Shown piece after piece: positions 62,237-64,000 of a stretch of DNA of 64,000 nucleotides. Below the pieces are notes generated by a model, which was not told the DNA's origin, made no database searches, and worked only from the letters and a program-made list of their open reading frames with translations. The translations under genes and the position numbers were made by a program. Source of the stretch: Ancylomarina sp963977525. Lineage in GTDB: Bacteria; Bacteroidota; Bacteroidia; Bacteroidales; Marinifilaceae. The stretch's first letter is position 1; every line of letters begins with the position of its first letter. The DNA is taken from the NCBI GenBank assembly GCA_963977525.1, contig CAXBPC010000015.1:1-64000 (forward strand), given 5' to 3'.

Positions 62237-63445
62237 TTAAAAATATTTAGAAATCTTTAGTCTCAGGAAACTATCATTCTCAAAGCTGGACAGAATAAGT
62301 TCGTCCTTACTGATATTAGAGAAGAATCGACCTTCTAATTCGGCAGTCCAGCTGGTTCCAAACCTACGAGAAGCTTCCACACTAAATATTCTACTATTCG
62401 ATTCCAAATCGCTGATAACACCAAAAAGAATAGATGCATCCTGAATGTCGTTAAAGGCAATTCTACTTCCAATAAAAATATCGTTCTGAAGTGCTGTTAA
62501 GGCAAATTCGTCGCGCTCGTCGTATAAATATTCACCAAGTAGGCCGATATCCAAACCGTTCCCATCTATATTACTAAAGGTATATTCTACCCCAGCTACC
62601 ATGGCATAAAAATCCTCATGGTCTGCTTGTCGGTAGATAGATTCCAATTTCCAAAGGAATGCATCGTGGGTAATTTGTAGGTCGAGCCCAGTTTGATTGA
62701 TTACGGGATAAAAAGCCGTAATATCTCCCATATTATCGAAAACGTAAGCGGCTTCGCGTCCGTTGCCATAAAAGTGTGAAAGTCCTATATCAAATGCGTT
62801 GATATAATGTTTCCAACGTACTGCCACATCTTGTCTCCACTCTTTGGCTTGGCTTTCATAGCTAACATCATATTTATCTATTACTGTTCCAAAGCGTAAC
62901 CTCCCCTTGCTTCCAGGAAACGTACGCTTACGATGGTAAGGCAGATAAAAGAATTCAAAAGTTCCCAATTTAGAGGTGTTCCAACTAAACTGAACCATTG
63001 GCTGTCCTAGTTTTTCTTCGCCATCGAAAGATTCTATGGCATCGGTTTGGTTTATAATATCGACCAAATGATTGATCTCGGCAACGCCCCAATACACTTT
63101 CTTAAGCCCGATGCTCAACTCCCAATTGTTCTTCGCTTTTTGGTAGTAGAACTCGCGAATATCAAAATGTGTTCTTTCATCGTCACGATCAATCCTAAAG
63201 AAAGTTGACATATTGATACTTTCGTACCCCTTGTTCCATTCTATGGTATATTCTGGTTTTATCGCCAATGAAGGAAACTGATTTTTTTGGCCATCAAATT
63301 TCGCCTTATCCAAATAGTAGCGATACTCCCCTTCCAGTTCCAACTCAAACTCATGACTTAGATTCCTTTCTTTCTTAGAATCTTGAGCAAAGGAATGACT
63401 CATAAAACCCAAAAGGAGAATGACTAAGTATACTTGTTTTCTCAT
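62237..63445 (-). CDS. Outer-membrane beta-barrel protein, DUF1302/alginate-export-like
   Basis: A 402-residue protein with a signal peptide (~1-20, 'MSHSFAQD') and a chain of amphipathic strands: 'FELELEGEYRYYLDKAKFDG', 'IEWNKGYESINMSTFFRIDR', 'VQFSWNTSKLGTFEFFYLPY', 'VAVRWKHYINAFDIGLSHFYG', 'AGVEYTFSNIDGNGLDIG' and an end '...LRLKISKYF' with terminal Phe, as in porin-like barrels. Tyr/Trp-rich girdle strands suggest about 16-18 strands. A LolA-like gene is just upstream on the same strand, a combination usually near MMPL-type lipid exporters. Its last ~366 bp recur as a fragment at 58526. Confidence 0.82.
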   Translation of the reverse strand: MRKQVYLVILLLGFMSHSFAQDSKKERNLSHEFELELEGEYRYYLDKAKFDGQKNQFPSLAIKPEYTIEWNKGYESINMSTFFRIDRDDERTHFDIREFYYQKAKNNWELSIGLKKVYWGVAEINHLVDIINQTDAIESFDGEEKLGQPMVQFSWNTSKLGTFEFFYLPYHRKRTFPGSKGRLRFGTVIDKYDVSYESQAKEWRQDVAVRWKHYINAFDIGLSHFYGNGREAAYVFDNMGDITAFYPVINQTGLDLQITHDAFLWKLESIYRQADHEDFYAMVAGVEYTFSNIDGNGLDIGLLGEYLYDERDEFALTALQNDIFIGSRIAFNDIQDASILFGVISDLESNSRIFSVEASRRFGTSWTAELEGRFFSNISKDELILSSFENDSFLRLKISKYF

Positions 63446-63549
63446 CTATTTACAATTCATTTCTATAATCAGATAAAACTTACCACTCTTAATAAGATCA
63501 TACTCATAGTTGAGTCAAAACTATTAAGAATGGTCGTTTCAATTGGTTA

Positions 63550-64000
63550 TTATTTCCCAGCTCTCTTAAGTGCCATTTCCGTAAAATCCTCTTCAGTAAG
63601 GTTCTGCTCAAAATTATAGTCGCTAAATTGCAAGCTTGTTTCCTTATGGGTTTGGTGATTAACCATACTAAAGACTGCAGCTCGCCAAAACTTATTTTTA
63701 TAAAGCTTATAGTCCGTATAGGTTAAGGTTTTTAATAGAGAATTCTTTCGATCGAAGAATTCAACTTTCTCAATACGGTAGCCTTTATCTTTATTGTAAG
63801 AAACAATTCGTTTTGAATAACCCGATTTAGGGTCAACAGGATCTTGTTCAACAATTAATAAACTTCCTTTTTCTTCTAGAAACTTATAGCTGTATTTTTC
63901 TACCTCTTGCGACGAAAGATCTTCGTAAGCAAACTCGCTACCCACAAAGGGTCCCGATTTATTATTAGACGATATGCGTTTGATTCGTTTAATTGAAGGT
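63550..64000 (-). CDS. Outer membrane lipoprotein-sorting protein (LolA-like), 5' end beyond the window
   Basis: The frame is open from 63550 through the window end (150 codons, no start in the window; a GTG at 63943 is internal, preceded by codons for 'SNNKSGPF'). Typical PF17131-type LolA-like sequence is seen: 'GSEFAYEDLSSQEVEKYSYK', 'LLIVEQDPVDPKSGYSKRIV', 'YNKDKGYRIEKVEFFDRKN' and 'LTYTDYKLYKNKFWRAAVFS', ending 'LTEEDFTEMALKRAGK'. These carry lipid or lipoprotein cargo across the periplasm alongside MMPL-type pumps. It probably forms an operon with the barrel protein (104-bp gap). Confidence 0.85.
   Translation of the reverse strand, partial: PSIKRIKRISSNNKSGPFVGSEFAYEDLSSQEVEKYSYKFLEEKGSLLIVEQDPVDPKSGYSKRIVSYNKDKGYRIEKVEFFDRKNSLLKTLTYTDYKLYKNKFWRAAVFSMVNHQTHKETSLQFSDYNFEQNLTEEDFTEMALKRAGK

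Overview
This 64-kb window is AT-rich DNA from a member of the Bacteroidota, probably a marine or anaerobic Marinilabiliales-type genome (an inference from gene content only). The signs are weak Shine-Dalgarno signals, TAnnTTTG-like -7 promoter elements, lipoboxes ending in Cys on several secreted proteins, C1/M49 peptidases, a PF17131-type LolA-like protein, and many short palindromic repeats between genes. No rRNA, tRNA, CRISPR array, intact insertion sequence or prophage was seen.

Layout. 1-2.8 kb: an orphan Rhs toxin tip (LHH nuclease) with its SUKH immunity gene, between tandem 245-bp repeats and a REP pair. 2.9-18.4 kb: housekeeping and membrane genes (SulP, two MarC proteins, a C1 peptidase, an M49-like lipoprotein, a truncated globin, TM2/DUF2752, a D-2-hydroxyacid dehydrogenase, a NYN protein, patatin, EamA, a B12-type radical SAM protein). 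18.5-23.5 kb: a two-component system with two paralogous secreted proteins built of GH2-type sugar-binding domains. 23.9-35.9 kb: an amino-acid fermentation and redox region. It holds an Lrp regulator divergent from a four-subunit 2-oxoacid:ferredoxin oxidoreductase, an aminotransferase, a phosphate acyltransferase, a cytoplasmic molybdopterin oxidoreductase, a fused DmsB/DmsC-like partner and a transsulfuration-type lyase. Palindromic repeats sit in most of its gene gaps.

36-49.5 kb: secreted proteins flanked by MITE-like repeats, a 21-bp minisatellite, a PLD-helicase-DUF3427 protein with a small partner (candidate defence pair), and two PAP2 phosphatase genes identical over 776 bp around a third PAP2 gene, corA and mscS. 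49.5-58 kb: a secreted metalloprotease, a repeat-domain lipoprotein, a second two-component system and an LTA-synthase-like sulfatase. 58-64 kb: an outer-membrane protein gene next to a LolA-like gene. The 3' end of the barrel gene is duplicated, and the two copies bracket a decaying redox cluster (flavodoxin-family pseudogene, peroxiredoxin, OYE-like reductase, monooxygenase pseudogene). The flavodoxin pseudogene carries a seven-unit tetranucleotide repeat.

How the parts fit together (inference): Lrp probably senses amino acids and controls their deamination and oxidation to acyl-CoA and acyl phosphate. The reduced ferredoxin could feed the membrane-anchored Mo enzyme facing the cytoplasm. 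The less usual biology is in four places: the Rhs remnant, the helicase pair, the gene-converted PAP2 duplication and the porin-bounded redox insertion.
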